Part shown: positions 30,704 through 40,368 of the stretch, piece after piece
How positions within the stretch are numbered: position 1 is the stretch's first letter
Layout of the letters: each line of letters opens with the position of its first letter
Origin: Lucinisca nassula
Lineage: Eukaryota; Mollusca; Bivalvia; Lucinida; Lucinidae
Reading direction: 5' to 3'
Assembly: GCA_963580285.1 (NCBI GenBank)
Contig: OY757012.1
Location: forward strand, 167,574,652-167,638,651
DNA length: 64,000 nt
Translations under genes and position numbers: made by a program
The notes under the pieces: generated by a model
Seen by the model: only the letters and a program-made list of their open reading frames with translations
Told to the model about the DNA's origin: nothing
Databases searched by the model: none

Positions 30704-31406
30704 TGTAGTGACTGTAGTGATTGGTCGAAATCTCCGGTCAGCGTAGGCCGATTAACCGACGTCGTGCATTGGTTGGACAAAAGCAAGAGATCCGGCTCTG
30801 GTAGATTGGTTCCCCTTCGTTATTACCTCCCCTTCGGTACGCACATAACGATAGGCAGCGAGTAAATTGATTTGAGGTAGAGAATCCTACTCTTACCACT
30901 GCGCATGCCTACAAGAGCGCGTCTGTTAATTTAAATACTGCAGAAGTGGGCCAGCTGGTTGTGTATTACTCATTGTAAATTGTATCTGCGAGTGTTAAAA
31001 AGATACATATTTCAAGATAATGATAAGAATGTCACTAGTCTATGTAAAATAAATTATTATAAATTATTTCAATATACTTGGTATCGATATTTTTGTTGCA
31101 CCAGGTATGACTGACTCAACAGTTAACCTTGTTGAACTCGGGTATTTCCAATACCGCGTCAGTGCTTATGCTATAAATAGACGTAATGGCTTCTGCTAGC
31201 TACCAATCGTTATGTTGTAGCCACCTAGCGGAGACATTTACGACAAGGGAACCAATCTACGGCTCTGGGGCATTCTGGGATTGACAGCGAGCGGGAAAAC
31301 GTCGACTAACGTAGAAAGAGACGACCGAGAGGACGAGAAGAATATTCTACAAGTATTTGGGACCTAGACGCTACCAATCTTATTCAGGTAATACCTAGAT
31401 ACTTTA
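30704..31406 (+). repeat. 5' LTR, interrupted by a MITE
   Basis: Starts TGTAGTGACTGTAGTG and ends AGATACTTTA. After removing the 458-bp MITE and one 9-bp duplication it is 236 bp, exactly the size of the 3' LTR. Confidence 0.9.
30802..31259. mobile_element. MITE with 9-bp target duplication, inserted in the 5' LTR
   Basis: Perfect 13-bp ends TAGATTGGTTCCC/GGGAACCAATCTA, with looser inverted similarity to about 48 bp. It is flanked by CGGCTCTGG at 30793-30801 and 31260-31268; the 3' LTR has this site once. Nine-base duplications are usual for Mutator-like elements, so a MULE-type MITE is the likeliest class. No coding capacity. It also brings a CCCCTTCG-rich left end. Confidence 0.85.
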
Positions 31407-31836
31407 CTGGTGGCAGCGTTCGTCGAATTCCGCGCTGAAATTGTGAAATTTCATGATTTTTTGTGTTATTTTATTGCCACAAATGCCCCGCCTGGACAGT
31501 ACGTGGTCCGTCGGCATCCGACGGCCCTACTAAAACAAGGTGTTGGTGGAGGTAGTCTAGCATTCTAGGCCCTCATAACACCCCCCAAAAAAGAAAAAGT
31601 CAACCCCCTGCCCCTTGTTGCTGTGAACAAGACAGTTTCCTGAAAAGAAAATTCACTTTCTGGGAGTTGTGAAGTGGGACAGTAACCGGTAAGTAATGCA
31701 TTCACCGTATTTATCGCAAATTTCAAGACCTTGGTGGCCTCAAAAATCAGTTTGTCCACCATCTGCTTTTGAGTTTTATCTGCAACTTCATTTTGGGTAA
31801 ATTTTCTGACTTTTGTAAAATATTAAATAATTCACA
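31407..31836 (+). other. 5' leader with primer-binding site
   Basis: TGGTGGCAGCGTTCGTCG starts two bases after the LTR, where a tRNA 3' end would pair to start minus-strand synthesis. The tRNA species is not assigned. The rest of the leader is non-coding. Confidence 0.6.
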
Positions 31837-32412
31837 ATGCATCAAGATCTGTCAGAATTACCGAGTGTCCCCATAATAACGGGATTATCGAGTGTCCCCA
31901 AAATAAAGGTCAATTTCGCAGATGCTAATGAGTTGCAACTGATCCCAGGTGTAGGCATCAAGCTTGGCAAAGTGCTAATTGATTTGCGAGAGGCGCAGGG
32001 CAATGTAGATGCCTCCTTGCTTGCTAGCTTGTTGCGTAGAAAACTGGAGCCTGAAGTCCTGGCATGTCTTGATTCTGTGCCGAATCCTACCTATGGGGAG
32101 GGAGAGGACGAGTATAGGATTTATGGGGAAGGTGCTATGGGGGGTAAGTTAGACTCTGACACTGAGTTAGAGAAAACTCAGATTAAGAAAGAAATTGAAA
32201 GAAGTCTCTGTCCTGGTGGGACTGGGAGGGGGTATACCCAGCCGTCAAAAACAGAGCGAAACGATGATGTAGGAGCACTTCCTGTTTCATTGTCGGTCCC
32301 AACTAGACCCAAGATAGCTCCAAAGAAGGCTGCGGATCTCAAGCTTGAGGACAATTCCTCAGCTGAAAAGTTAGTCAACTTGCACAGAGCGAAGGAGATG
32401 AAGGATGGATAA
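31837..32412 (+). pseudogene. Gag N-terminal part with helix-hairpin-helix segment
   Basis: A 191-residue frame opening the Gag gene of the LTR element. Residues ~27-57 (ANELQLIPGVGIKLGKVLID within NFAD..REAQG) have the spacing and the LPGVG-type turn of a ComEA-like helix-hairpin-helix, a fold that usually binds DNA non-specifically. The rest is acidic and low in complexity. The TAA at 32410 is a lesion, because the same frame continues with RRKLRLSDISSVEEKP after it. The start at 31837 is the first ATG after the leader. An HhH at the start of Gag is unusual; a role in genome binding is inference only. Confidence 0.6.
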
Positions 32413-32785
32413 AGGCGAAAACTTCGGCTGAGTGACATTTCATCAGTCGAAGAGAAGCCGCGTTTGTCAAGGGGAAAGTCTCGGAGGAATCGTGACAAGA
32501 GTAGTCAGTCCGAGGACAGCTCCTCGGCTGATGATGAGTCGCCGATGAGAATTTCCAAGAAAGTAAAAGGAAAGAAGGGAGATAATTCCACTGAGGAGCC
32601 TGTAGAGAGAAACAAGAAGAGTTCCAAGGCAAAAGGGAAAAATACACTTCTTCTTAGGAGTCAGAATCTGACTCAGATGATGCACAGGTTAGAAAACAGA
32701 AAAAAAACATAAGAAGAGCAAGAAGGGAAATAACTCTGAAGACCAGCCAGCCAAGAGGAAAATAAAGAAAAAGTCAAAGAAGAGG
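32413..32785 (+). pseudogene. Gag linker, Lys/Ser/Glu-rich, frameshifted
   Basis: Low-complexity charged spacer (SEDSSSADDE, VKGKKGDNSTEEP, then KKHKKSKKGNN in another frame). The reading frame shifts near 32655 and again in the A-run at 32699-32707, then joins the capsid-like frame at about 32710. Confidence 0.6.
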
Positions 32786-33751
32786 GTGGAAACAGACACT
32801 TCGTCGGAAGAGTCGGACACAGAGTTGGACTCTTCCGATGACATGTCTAGGAAGAAGAAGAGAAGACCAGCCCTCCGGTCGGCCCCAAAGTTGACGTTCG
32901 ATGGGAAAGGTGATTGGGATGTCTTTGAAGAAACGTTTCAGGACTATGCGGAACAGATGGACTGGACTCCCCGGGAATGCAAGAGCTGCTTGAAATGGTG
33001 TTTACAGGGGAAAGCTTCAAAGTTTCTAAAGTCCTTTCTGAAAACTAACAAAGATATCAGCTATAAGAAAATGCTGAAGAAGCTAGGTGACCGGTTTGGG
33101 GATGATGACATCAGTACGGCTGTATATGCCCGGTTCAACCGAGCTATACAGAAGAAGAATGAATCCGTGGAAGATTGGGCTGAGCGCGTGCAGGAACTGG
33201 CAGCCAAAGCATTCAACACCTTGCCGGATGAGTATTGTCGAAGCATGGCTGTTGACAGATTTTGCCAGGGCATGTTAGATTGCGAAGCGGGTCATAATGT
33301 AAATTTGCAAGCGCCTAAAACTCTAGAGGATGCTGTGAAACAAGTCCGCTTGTTCCAGCACATAAAAGAATCCTGCTATGAGAAGAGGCGAGGCCGAGGC
33401 AGAGATGTCGGAGTTACAGCCGAGGATTACAATGAGGTGCCGGAAGTCTGTGCTGTCGCAGAACAGTCAGAAATGAAAGCACTCATTTCAGAAATGGCAG
33501 AACAGAGAAAGATCTTGGAGAAGTTGTTGGTACGTGACCATCCCCAACAACCACCTTTGCAGTCGACAAGTGAGGCTCAGGGAAGAGACCCCAAGCGTGA
33601 GGGGAGAGTTTGCTTTTTCTGCCATAGGAAGGGACATGTGAAGAGAAATTGTAAGAAATGGCAGGAAGAGTTAAACAAGACTGGGGCGAGTCAGGGGGCC
33701 ATGGCCCGTACCCAGAAAGAAGAGGGCCCAAGCAAGGGCCAGCAGTCTTAA
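32786..33751 (+). pseudogene. Gag capsid-like domain and CCHC zinc knuckle
   Basis: A 321-residue frame. After an acidic Ser-rich lead, residues ~37-200 resemble retrotransposon Gag (LTFDGKGDWDVFEETF, WCLQGKASKFLKSF, DRFGDDDISTAVYARF, AERVQELAAKAF), the part that assembles the virus-like particle. A zinc knuckle C-x2-C-x4-H-x4-C (C276-C289, CFFCHRKGHVKRNC) binds the element RNA. The true N-terminus lies upstream in the frame-shifted linker. The stop at 33749 precedes the protease in another frame, so a programmed or accidental frameshift separates gag from pol here. Confidence 0.85.
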
Positions 33752-33845
33752 AACAACAGGGTGTGAGAGCAGAGATGCAGGGATACAGGCAACAACGGAT
33801 GTTTCACTGTCGCAGGGCAGTATTACTTCAGATTCCACCGCAAGC

Positions 33846-34053
33846 ATGCCACAGCATTGTGGTGTGACTGCAACTTCGGAGAAAAACCCTGCAAAAATTG
33901 AAGTTCCTGTTGCTGAAACAAAGACACCGGTGAAGGTTTGCATGCTGAAGTCCGTATCAAAATTCACCGTGCCGGTACGAGTGGAAGATGTAAATATAAA
34001 AGCAGTGGTTGATTCTGCGGCGGAGGTTACTATCATCTCTGATAAGATCTACG
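33846..34053 (+). pseudogene. retropepsin-like protease, N-terminal part, cut by an insertion
   Basis: The active-site motif is AVVDSAAEVTIIS (about 34007-34045), an aspartic protease signature in which the common D-S/T-G-A reads D-S-A-A. The upstream stretch FTVPVRVEDVNIKA forms the first strands. The frame is interrupted after SDKIYE by the minus-strand retroelement at 34054 and resumes at about 35460. It would cleave Gag-Pol. Confidence 0.75.
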
Positions 34054-35460
34054 AAGTAGAAGAAAAACAAAGATCAGGAATTGATACAATTAACTTACTC
34101 CACCCATAAAAGACACCAAAGGGAAAGAAATACAAACATTAAGCGACCAGACCATAATGGAAACCTAAACAAAGGAAGGCCATAAGGACAGTTACTTTCC
34201 CACAAAATGGCCATATGGCCAGCCAAAACCAAAAGACACAAGTGATACACACAGTAAGTAACAAACAACAACATAAATAAATCGCCACAGAAGAGCCGCC
34301 TTGGAACGGTCAGTGGAAGATTTCCACTGGGGGGCTTAAATCGATTTTACGTGGCCACAATCCTCGCCCTTACTTCCGTCGCGATTTAGACAAATAATTT
34401 GTTCAGTCCGCATGAAGGCCTCCTAACTCATCAGTGCAACATCTCCGTGAACACAAAAATCAAAGAACCACAGAGGTGAGACAACGGTGAGGACTCGACA
34501 GCAAGAAACCACTGAAACGCTGGAGCAAAAGAAAACCCACAGTTAGACTCCGATGAGCCCGACCAGAGACAGAGCATCAGGCACCAACCAACATTATCTC
34601 TCTAATTTTCAATAAGCCTTTACGTTGGAGCCGTCATAGAATCTGAGGCCTGACCCACCGGCGTGCAATTAAAGAGGGAAGCAAAGTTGCCAACCGTGAT
34701 TGGGTTAACTACCATGCATGCAGTCTGTCGTATAATATCCATGTTGTACCCAATCTTTTTATATCGAAGAATGATTTTACGAAATTGGGTCCTGAAGTCA
34801 TTGTGGTTATATATTTTTCTGAATTTATATACTAAGTCACCATAAAATTCGGGTTCCGATAGACCTTGTTGCAGAAGAGATTTAAGTCCAATATTGAACT
34901 TTGAAATTAAATCAGAATGGCGTCTATAAAATTTTGAAAAGGCTTTGCGTAGTTTATGGTACCGATAACCCTGATTAAGGAGTTTAGCCGTTAATAATTT
35001 ATTACGAGTGTTGAAGTCAGTTACATGACTACACACTCTAGCAAATCGAATTAATTGCGAAATATAAACGCCATAGGATGGCGCACGAGGAACATCACCA
35101 TCCAAAAAAGGAAAATTTACAATCTCAAAATCAAAGTCATCGCGTTTATTATAAATTTTGCACGAAACAAATCCATCTACAATAGATAGATGTAAATCCA
35201 AAAACGGGGCCTCGGTATCAGAAGAATTTGCTTTATTTAACTGAAGTTCTAGGGGGTAAATCTGACTGATCAAACCATCAAAATAGGTATTATCAATATT
35301 TAATAAATCATCTAAATATCTAGAAGTATAGCTAAAAGCTTCAATAATTTCTGATTGGTTATCAATGGAAAGCGTCAAAATGAAGTCTCTTTCATAACAA
35401 TACAAGAACAGATCAGCCACAAGAGGTGCGCAATTAGTACCCATCGGAATACCCACAATT
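34054..35460 (-). mobile_element. Penelope-like retroelement, 5'-truncated
   Basis: Inserted in the protease gene of the LTR element in reverse orientation. It holds the C-terminal half of a reverse transcriptase (34620-35456) and a ~560-bp 3' tail. Copies of the tail alone occur at 11700, 23605, 23965, 26597, 57000 and 58010, so this copy identifies the parent of that tail family. A target duplication could not be read. Confidence 0.65.
34620..35456 (-). pseudogene. reverse transcriptase C-terminal half, probably Penelope-like
   Basis: A 278-codon frame starting at GIPMGTNCAPLVADLFLY, the motif B region of a reverse transcriptase. RYLDDLLNID is motif C with two Asp, then FLDLHLSI and KRDDFDFEIVNFPFLDGDVP, PSYGVYISQLIRFARVC. 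These blocks are shared by many animal retroelements without LTR features. The family placement as Penelope-like rests on recall of similar proteins and is not certain. Motif A and everything upstream are missing through 5' truncation; no GIY-YIG nuclease is visible after the domain. Confidence 0.6.
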
Positions 35461-35822
35461 TAAGTCCAATGACTGTACCACCTGGGAAACTCTATGATGT
35501 GCGACTGGATACGGCGGGCAGACAGATGTCCATAGATGGGTTTGTGGCTGGACCGATAAAGATGAAGATCGGTGGGAGCTGCTATGATGGACCGATCTGT
35601 GTTGCCCCTATTGAACAAGACATGTTGTTCGGAGTTGACATCATGAAGAGGGGTTCAGCGGTTATTGACATGGGCAGAGGGATTTTCAGGTTCAAAGGCC
35701 ATGACATCACCATGAATGTGGGAAAGGAAGACGGTGCCCCAGGGATGGCAAGAGTGAGCGTGGCAAAGCGGATGGTGATACCTCCTAACTCCGCAGCTCA
35801 GGTTAGATGCAAGATGGACTAG
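35461..35822 (+). pseudogene. protease C-terminal part of the LTR element
   Basis: Continues the protease: MSIDGFVAGPIKMKIGGSCY, VAPIEQDMLFGVDIMKRGSAVID is the usual second conserved block (LGxD-type, here LFGVDIM), followed by GIFRFKGHDI. Ends at a TAG after RCKMD at 35820. Confidence 0.7.
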
Positions 35823-35829
35823 ATGCAAG

Positions 35830-36240
35830 ATGGACCAGTCTATGCCTGACTATGTGATTGAGCCTACTCAAACCGAGAAAGTCTATGGCCCCAGGGTAGT
35901 GCGTTCTGCTGGGACTGACCCAGTGGTTTGCATTGTGAATTGCTCCGACAGGTACAAGTTACTACGGAAAGGCAAGGAAATTGCGAGAGCCAGCCCAGTG
36001 GAAGAATACCTGCCGGAGGAGGAGTTTGAGGAAGAGGCGGATGCTGAAGTCTGTGAAGTTTCACAGGCGTCAGTCCAGAAGGAGGCAGATGCAACATCAG
36101 TTCCAGACCATCTGAAGGAAACCTTCAGTGAGTCTACACAACATCTGTCTGCAGATCAACAAACCCGTTTAGCAGCATTGTTGAACGAGTTTGGAGATGT
36201 CTTTGCCAAGGATTGGTTTGACCTTGGTAACTTTACATAG
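35830..36240 (+). pseudogene. Pol linker between protease and reverse transcriptase
   Basis: Contains YVIEPTQTEKVYGPRVVRS, LLRKGKEIARASPVEEY and, before the reverse transcriptase, LAALLNEFGDVFAKDWFDLG, the standard lead-in of Gypsy polymerases (FxDVF). An in-frame TAG at 36238-36240 sits just before IEHGIDT. Confidence 0.75.
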
Positions 36241-37338
36241 ATCGAACACGGTATCGACACCAGTGCCTCCGCGCCAATCAAGCAGCGAATGCGTCGAACT
36301 CCTGCATGTTTTGTGGGAGAGGAAGAGGCTCATTTAAAGAAAATGATAGACGCGGGTGTGATTCAAGAGTCCACATCAGAATGGGCCTCCGCGCCAGTTC
36401 TAATCAGAAAACGCGACGGAACTGTTCGTTGGTGCATTGATTGTCGCAATTTGAATAAAGTTACCATGAAGGACGTTTTTCCATTACCCCTCGTAGACGA
36501 CTGTCTAGATACGCTCGCCGGAAGTGTCTGGTTTTCGAAGCTCAACGCGAATTCCGCGTATTTGCAAATTATCATAAAACCGGAAGATCTCCACAAAACT
36601 GCATTTCACACGCGATACGGTCTATACGAGCATGTTAAAATGGGGTTCGGTCTCTGTAACTCGCCGGCAACATATGCGCGCGTGATGAATTTAGTTTTGA
36701 GCGGACTGAACTGGAAAACAGTTCTCGCGTTTTTGGATGATGTCCTCATCATGGGCAAAACCTTTGAGGATCACCTAGCCAATCTAGGTGATGCATTAAA
36801 GCGGTTTCGGAAGTTTGGCTTGAAACTCAAGCCGAAGAAATGCGTCTTTTTCCAACAAGAAGTCGAATTTCTTGGTCGGATGGTCAGCGGTGACAAGTTA
36901 TCTATGACTACAGCGGACACACAGTCCGTGGCATCATGGCCTGTCCCAACTTGTTCTAAAGATGTCGAACGTTTCATGGGATTAGCGAATTATCACCGTG
37001 GCTTTGTGAAGAACTTCTCGAAACTAGCGGAACCTCTATACAGCGTGGTTGGAAAGCACAAGTTCATGTGGAAAGAAGAGCAACAAGAAGCCTTTGATGC
37101 ACTCAAAGGAGCCCTCGTCAATCCACCAGTCCTGGCTCTTCCGAATCATCAAGATAGCTTTATCCTGGATACTGATGCCTCAAATGAAGCTATCGGAGCC
37201 GAACTACTTCAGGTCCAAGATGGTGTAGAGAAAGTTATCGCATACGGTAGCTATGCTCTAACCAAAGAACAGAGGAGGTATTGTACCACTAGAAAAGAAC
37301 TGCTGGCGATTGTAAGATTCTGCAGACAGTTCCGGTAC
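36241..37338 (+). pseudogene. reverse transcriptase and first part of RNase H, Asp to Asn in motif A
   Basis: Gypsy-type reverse transcriptase that would copy the element RNA. Counted from the ATG at 36289: LIRKRDGTVRWCIDCRNLN (motif 1-2), motif A FSKLNANSAYLQI with Asn86 where the family has the catalytic Asp, MGFGLCNSPATYARVMN (motif B), motif C FLDDVLIMG with D150-D151, FGLKLKPKKCVFF (D/E region) and VEFLGRMVS. RNase H starts near residue 290 (DTDASNEAIGAELLQ), continues with YCTTRKELLAIVRF and is cut by a TAG at 37339. The lost motif A Asp should abolish polymerase activity. Otherwise the sequence is close to a working copy. Confidence 0.9.
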
Positions 37339-37718
37339 TAGTTACTAGGCAAGCCATTTACAATTAGAACTGACCATTCGAGTTTGACATGGTTATTGCG
37401 TTTTAAAGAGCCGCAAGGGCAGTTGGCTAGATGGATGGAAGAGCTGTCACAGTACAACATGGTTTTGAAGCATAGAGCGCGATCCAAACATTCCAATGTG
37501 ACGCATTATCCAGGATTCCCTGTGGCGAGATGACCTGTGACCAGTTTCTTCAGGGGGTGAGGCCTACAGATTTGCCTTGTGGGGGATGCAGCTACTGCAT
37601 AAGGGCTTATAGCCAATGGGGAACCTTTACCCGGGAGGTTGACGACGCGGTTCCATTGACGTCGCTGGTTACTACTGGTGCGGGGGGGGGGGGGGGGGGG
37701 CGTAGTGCACAACGCTAG
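37339..37718 (+). pseudogene. end of RNase H and Cys-rich linker, with frameshift
   Basis: After the stop the same frame continues FTIRTDHSSLTWLLRF and MEELSQYNMVLKHRARSKHS, the end of RNase H. After a frameshift near 37520 comes MTCDQFLQGVRPTDLPCGGC, a linker with C-GGC-YC cysteines before the integrase. A run of about 20 G follows at 37681-37700 and probably moves the frame again. The stretch 37720-37964 is further linker with stops. Confidence 0.75.
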
Positions 37719-37964
37719 GGTACCAGGAGCCGGGGGCGGCGATCATAGGGAACTGGGGGTCCATTGGTTAGAAATACGCAACTGGATGTGCAACAGAATC
37801 CAGGAAAGCAGTAGTCGTATCAGGGGATATCAGCGGAGACAGTTGGTGTCGGGGCGAATAACCAGGTTAAAAAGAATGGCAAGCCGGTCAATTGTGATGG
37901 CGCAGCTGGTAATGTAGACAGACAGCCGCCAGGAGCACAGTCGCTGACAACTATCCGTGACTGG

Positions 37965-39353
37965 GTGAAAACCAGATCATTGTCAGAAGAGGAGCGACCA
38001 GCAGTAAGCCAGATGTGGAACAAAGAAGATGTGATCATAGAGATTACATCCAGCTCGAATGCATTTGATGTAAATTTGGTTAAACCAGTAGTCTCAGTCT
38101 GTGATGTCACTGCGCGAGGACAGCAATCTGTCCTGTCTTGTTGGGGTTTCAATGTCACAGAGGTTCGAAAGTTACAGCATGAAGACTCGAACCTCACCAT
38201 TTTATTGGAATGGTTGGAGTCTAATGTCACACCCAGTGAGGCAGACCTGTTCATTGCAAGTCCTGCCGCAAAGTACTATTGGTTGGCCAAAGAAGAATTC
38301 CTCATCATTGGCAATCTACTATATCATCAGCGACCTGATAAATCGGAAAAAGATTTGGTGATGCCAGAAGGTCTAAAACAAGAAACTCTGAGGCTCAACC
38401 ACGACCTTCCTTCATCTGGGCACCAAGGCATTGAAAGAACTAAGGCGAAGATGAAGGAAAAGTTCTTTTGGCACGGCATGGGCAAGGATATCACGCAATA
38501 CGTGGTGACTTGTGCAGCCTGTAGCCAAAACAAGAAGGCCAAAGCCTATGGACGTGTACCTATGCAAGAGTACCAAGCCAGTGTCCCTATGGAGAGGGTG
38601 CACCTTGATTTCTTGGGACCACTCCCTAAAACTCCAAGAGGGAATGAACATGTATTGATGATGGTAGACCAGTTCACCAAGTGGGTGGAGTGTGTGCCAT
38701 TGCCTTCCCAGACAGCTGAAGTAACAGCTAAGGCGGCAGTCGACAGCTTCTTCTCCAGGTTCGGCTACCCCTTCCAGATCTTCACAGATCAGGGCAGAAA
38801 TTTTGAGTCCAAGCTGTTCTCTGCTCTATTCGAGGCCTTGGAAATACACAAGGCAAGGACCACGCCATATCGACCATCTGCCAATGGTCAGGTGGAGCGA
38901 TACAACAGGACACTGATGAACGCGATCAGGTGTTACATCAAGAACTCCCAAGATCAATGGGATTTGCACCTGCAACAAATTGCAGGAGCACTGAGAAGTT
39001 CCGTCAATACGAGTACAGGTTATACGGCAAACTGTCTAATGTTGGGCAGAGAAGTAAACACTCCGGCTTACTTGATGTTCCCACAACGAGCTGTTCAAGG
39101 GCAAACTACAGATGAGTATGTGGCCACTTTGACCAAGAACATCCAGGCAGCCCACAACGCACCCAGGATGCAGCTGAAGACGTCACTGAAGCGGATGAAG
39201 AGAGACTATGACTTGAAGTGCGTCCTCCAGAGAGTTTTCCAGAAGGGTGATGTCGTGTACCTTCTGGACACTGCTGTATTGAAGGGTAAATGCAGGAAGC
39301 TGTGTGCACCCTGGAAAGGACCAGCAGTGATTGTGGAGAAAATCTCCTCTTAA
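37965..39353 (+). pseudogene. integrase domain of the LTR element
   Basis: Integrase that inserts the cDNA. The zinc-binding HHCC module is complete (H146, H153, C183, C186). The catalytic core has D215 (HLDFLGP), D275 (FTDQGRNF) and E311 (NGQVERYNRT), with 35 residues between the second Asp and Glu, the canonical DD35E spacing. The C-terminal part with KGDVVYLL and APWKGPAVI is the GPY/F-type module. The frame ends at a TAA (39351), but the same frame goes on for about 35 codons and into the PHD finger, so the stop is a lesion rather than the natural end. The domain itself has no visible catalytic loss. Confidence 0.9.
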
Positions 39354-39662
39354 CTCTTCCGTGTGCAGCTGCGAAAGTCTGTGTTTGTCGTAAACAACGA
39401 TAGGATGAAGTCCTGCAAGGATCACGACCTACCAGATTGGATTATCAAATGACTGGAGAATCCTGATGATACTCAGAGTATGGCAACTGATGATGCCACG
39501 GTGTACTGCTCCTGTAGAAGGCCATGGCAAGGCAGATTTATGATCATGTGTGACGGCTGTGATGAATGGTTCCATTGTGCGTGTGTGAACATCACACCTA
39601 CGGAAGCACTGGATTTTGACGAGTATCATTGTAGGGGATGCAGAGGGAACCAGCCAAGTTAA
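39354..39662 (+). pseudogene. integrase C-terminal tail with a complete PHD finger
   Basis: In the same frame as the integrase: VQLRKSVFVVNNDRMKSC finishes the integrase tail, a TGA follows at 39450, then a PHD finger from the ATG at 39480. All eight ligands are present (C10-x-C12, C24-x2-C27, H32-x2-C35, C51-x2-C54 in that frame), with the MIMCDGCDEWFH core. The residues MI before CDGC and W30 before FH resemble fingers that bind methylated Lys4 of histone H3 (CFP1, KDM7 and TAF3 groups). A role in steering integration to such chromatin, as chromodomains do in chromoviruses, is inference. The true stop TAA is at 39660. Confidence 0.8.
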
Positions 39663-39919
39663 TGGGTACTCCTGGACAGAGGTGTTGGTGGTAGCCTCGC
39701 GCAAAGCCAGTCTCCTCTACTTCGACAACTAGAAGACGTTTTGGTAGCCTCGCACAATGCGAGTCACCCATATTCTGACAATGGGGTCCTTCCTTCTCAG
39801 CATTGAGGAGGGGGGAGAGGTGAATGGAGTGCTCCAGCAGATGGGCAAATTTCTGAATTTTTGCCAAACCAGCTTATTCCAGCTTCAACGACAACGCCAG
39901 GTTGCACTCCTTAAAAATA

Positions 39920-39932
39920 AAGTGGGGAGGAG
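39920..39932 (+). promoter_or_regulatory. polypurine tract before the 3' LTR
   Basis: AAGTGGGGAGGAG immediately precedes the TG of the LTR, as required for plus-strand priming. Confidence 0.75.
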
Positions 39933-40168
39933 TGTAGTGACTGTAGTGGTTGGTCGAAATCTCCAGTCAGCGTAGGCCGATTCACCGACGGCGTGCATTG
40001 GTTGGACAAAAGCAAGAGATCCGGCTCTGGGGCATTCTGGGATTGATAGCGAGCGGGAAAACGTCGACTTACGTAGAAAGAGATGACCGAGAGGACGAGA
40101 AGAATATTCTACAAGTATTTGGGACCTAGACGCTACCAATCTTATTCAGGTAATACCCAGATACTTTA
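39933..40168 (+). repeat. 3' LTR
   Basis: 236 bp, TGTAGTGACTG to AGATACTTTA, intact. It provides the uninterrupted version of the MITE target (GATCCGGCTCTGGGGCATTC). Followed by GCCA, the target duplication. Confidence 0.9.
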
Positions 40169-40368
40169 GCCACATCTGGTCAGGCTTACGTGTCTCGGCG
40201 ACACAAACCTTCAGCCACAGGGCATCTATTGAAAAGGACAGCCGCATCGCCGTCGAGGGGCAAGACCTCCCTTGTGTGAGGGTAGATTTAGCGGCATCCT
40301 CTTCCGTCGTCAAAGACGAGGTGATTCTACAAGGAAGTAAGGAAAAATCGGTACGTTTACTAACCGGA
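40169..40368 (+). other. open, exon-like stretch flanking the LTR element
   Basis: One frame is open from the LTR border to beyond 40420 (reading SHRASIEKDSRIAVEGQDLP and SSVVKDEVILQGSKEKS), with a possible donor G-GTACGT at about 40350. No domain is recognised and codon choice cannot be tested here. It may be the exon or element into which the LTR element jumped. Confidence 0.2.

Larger units (their letters stand above)
30704..40168 (+). mobile_element. Ty3/Gypsy LTR retrotransposon with PHD-tailed integrase, inactive
   Basis: Bounded by matching LTRs and a target duplication GCCA (30700-30703 and 40169-40172; AGCCA if the LTR ends one base earlier). Domain order is Gag (HhH, capsid-like, CCHC), protease, reverse transcriptase, RNase H, Cys-rich linker, integrase, PHD finger, then a purine tract and the 3' LTR. 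RT-RH before integrase places it in Ty3/Gypsy. Damage: in-frame stops at about 32410, 36238, 37339, 39351 and 39450, several frameshifts, a lost catalytic Asp and two insertions (30802-31259 and 34054-35460). Counting by eye, the LTRs differ at about 8 of 236 sites, so the insertion is fairly young yet already broken. Confidence 0.9.

Noticed and set aside
33671..34036. minus-strand 121-codon frame in the Gag/protease region
   Set aside because: Antisense shadow of pol; the plus strand carries the protease signature.
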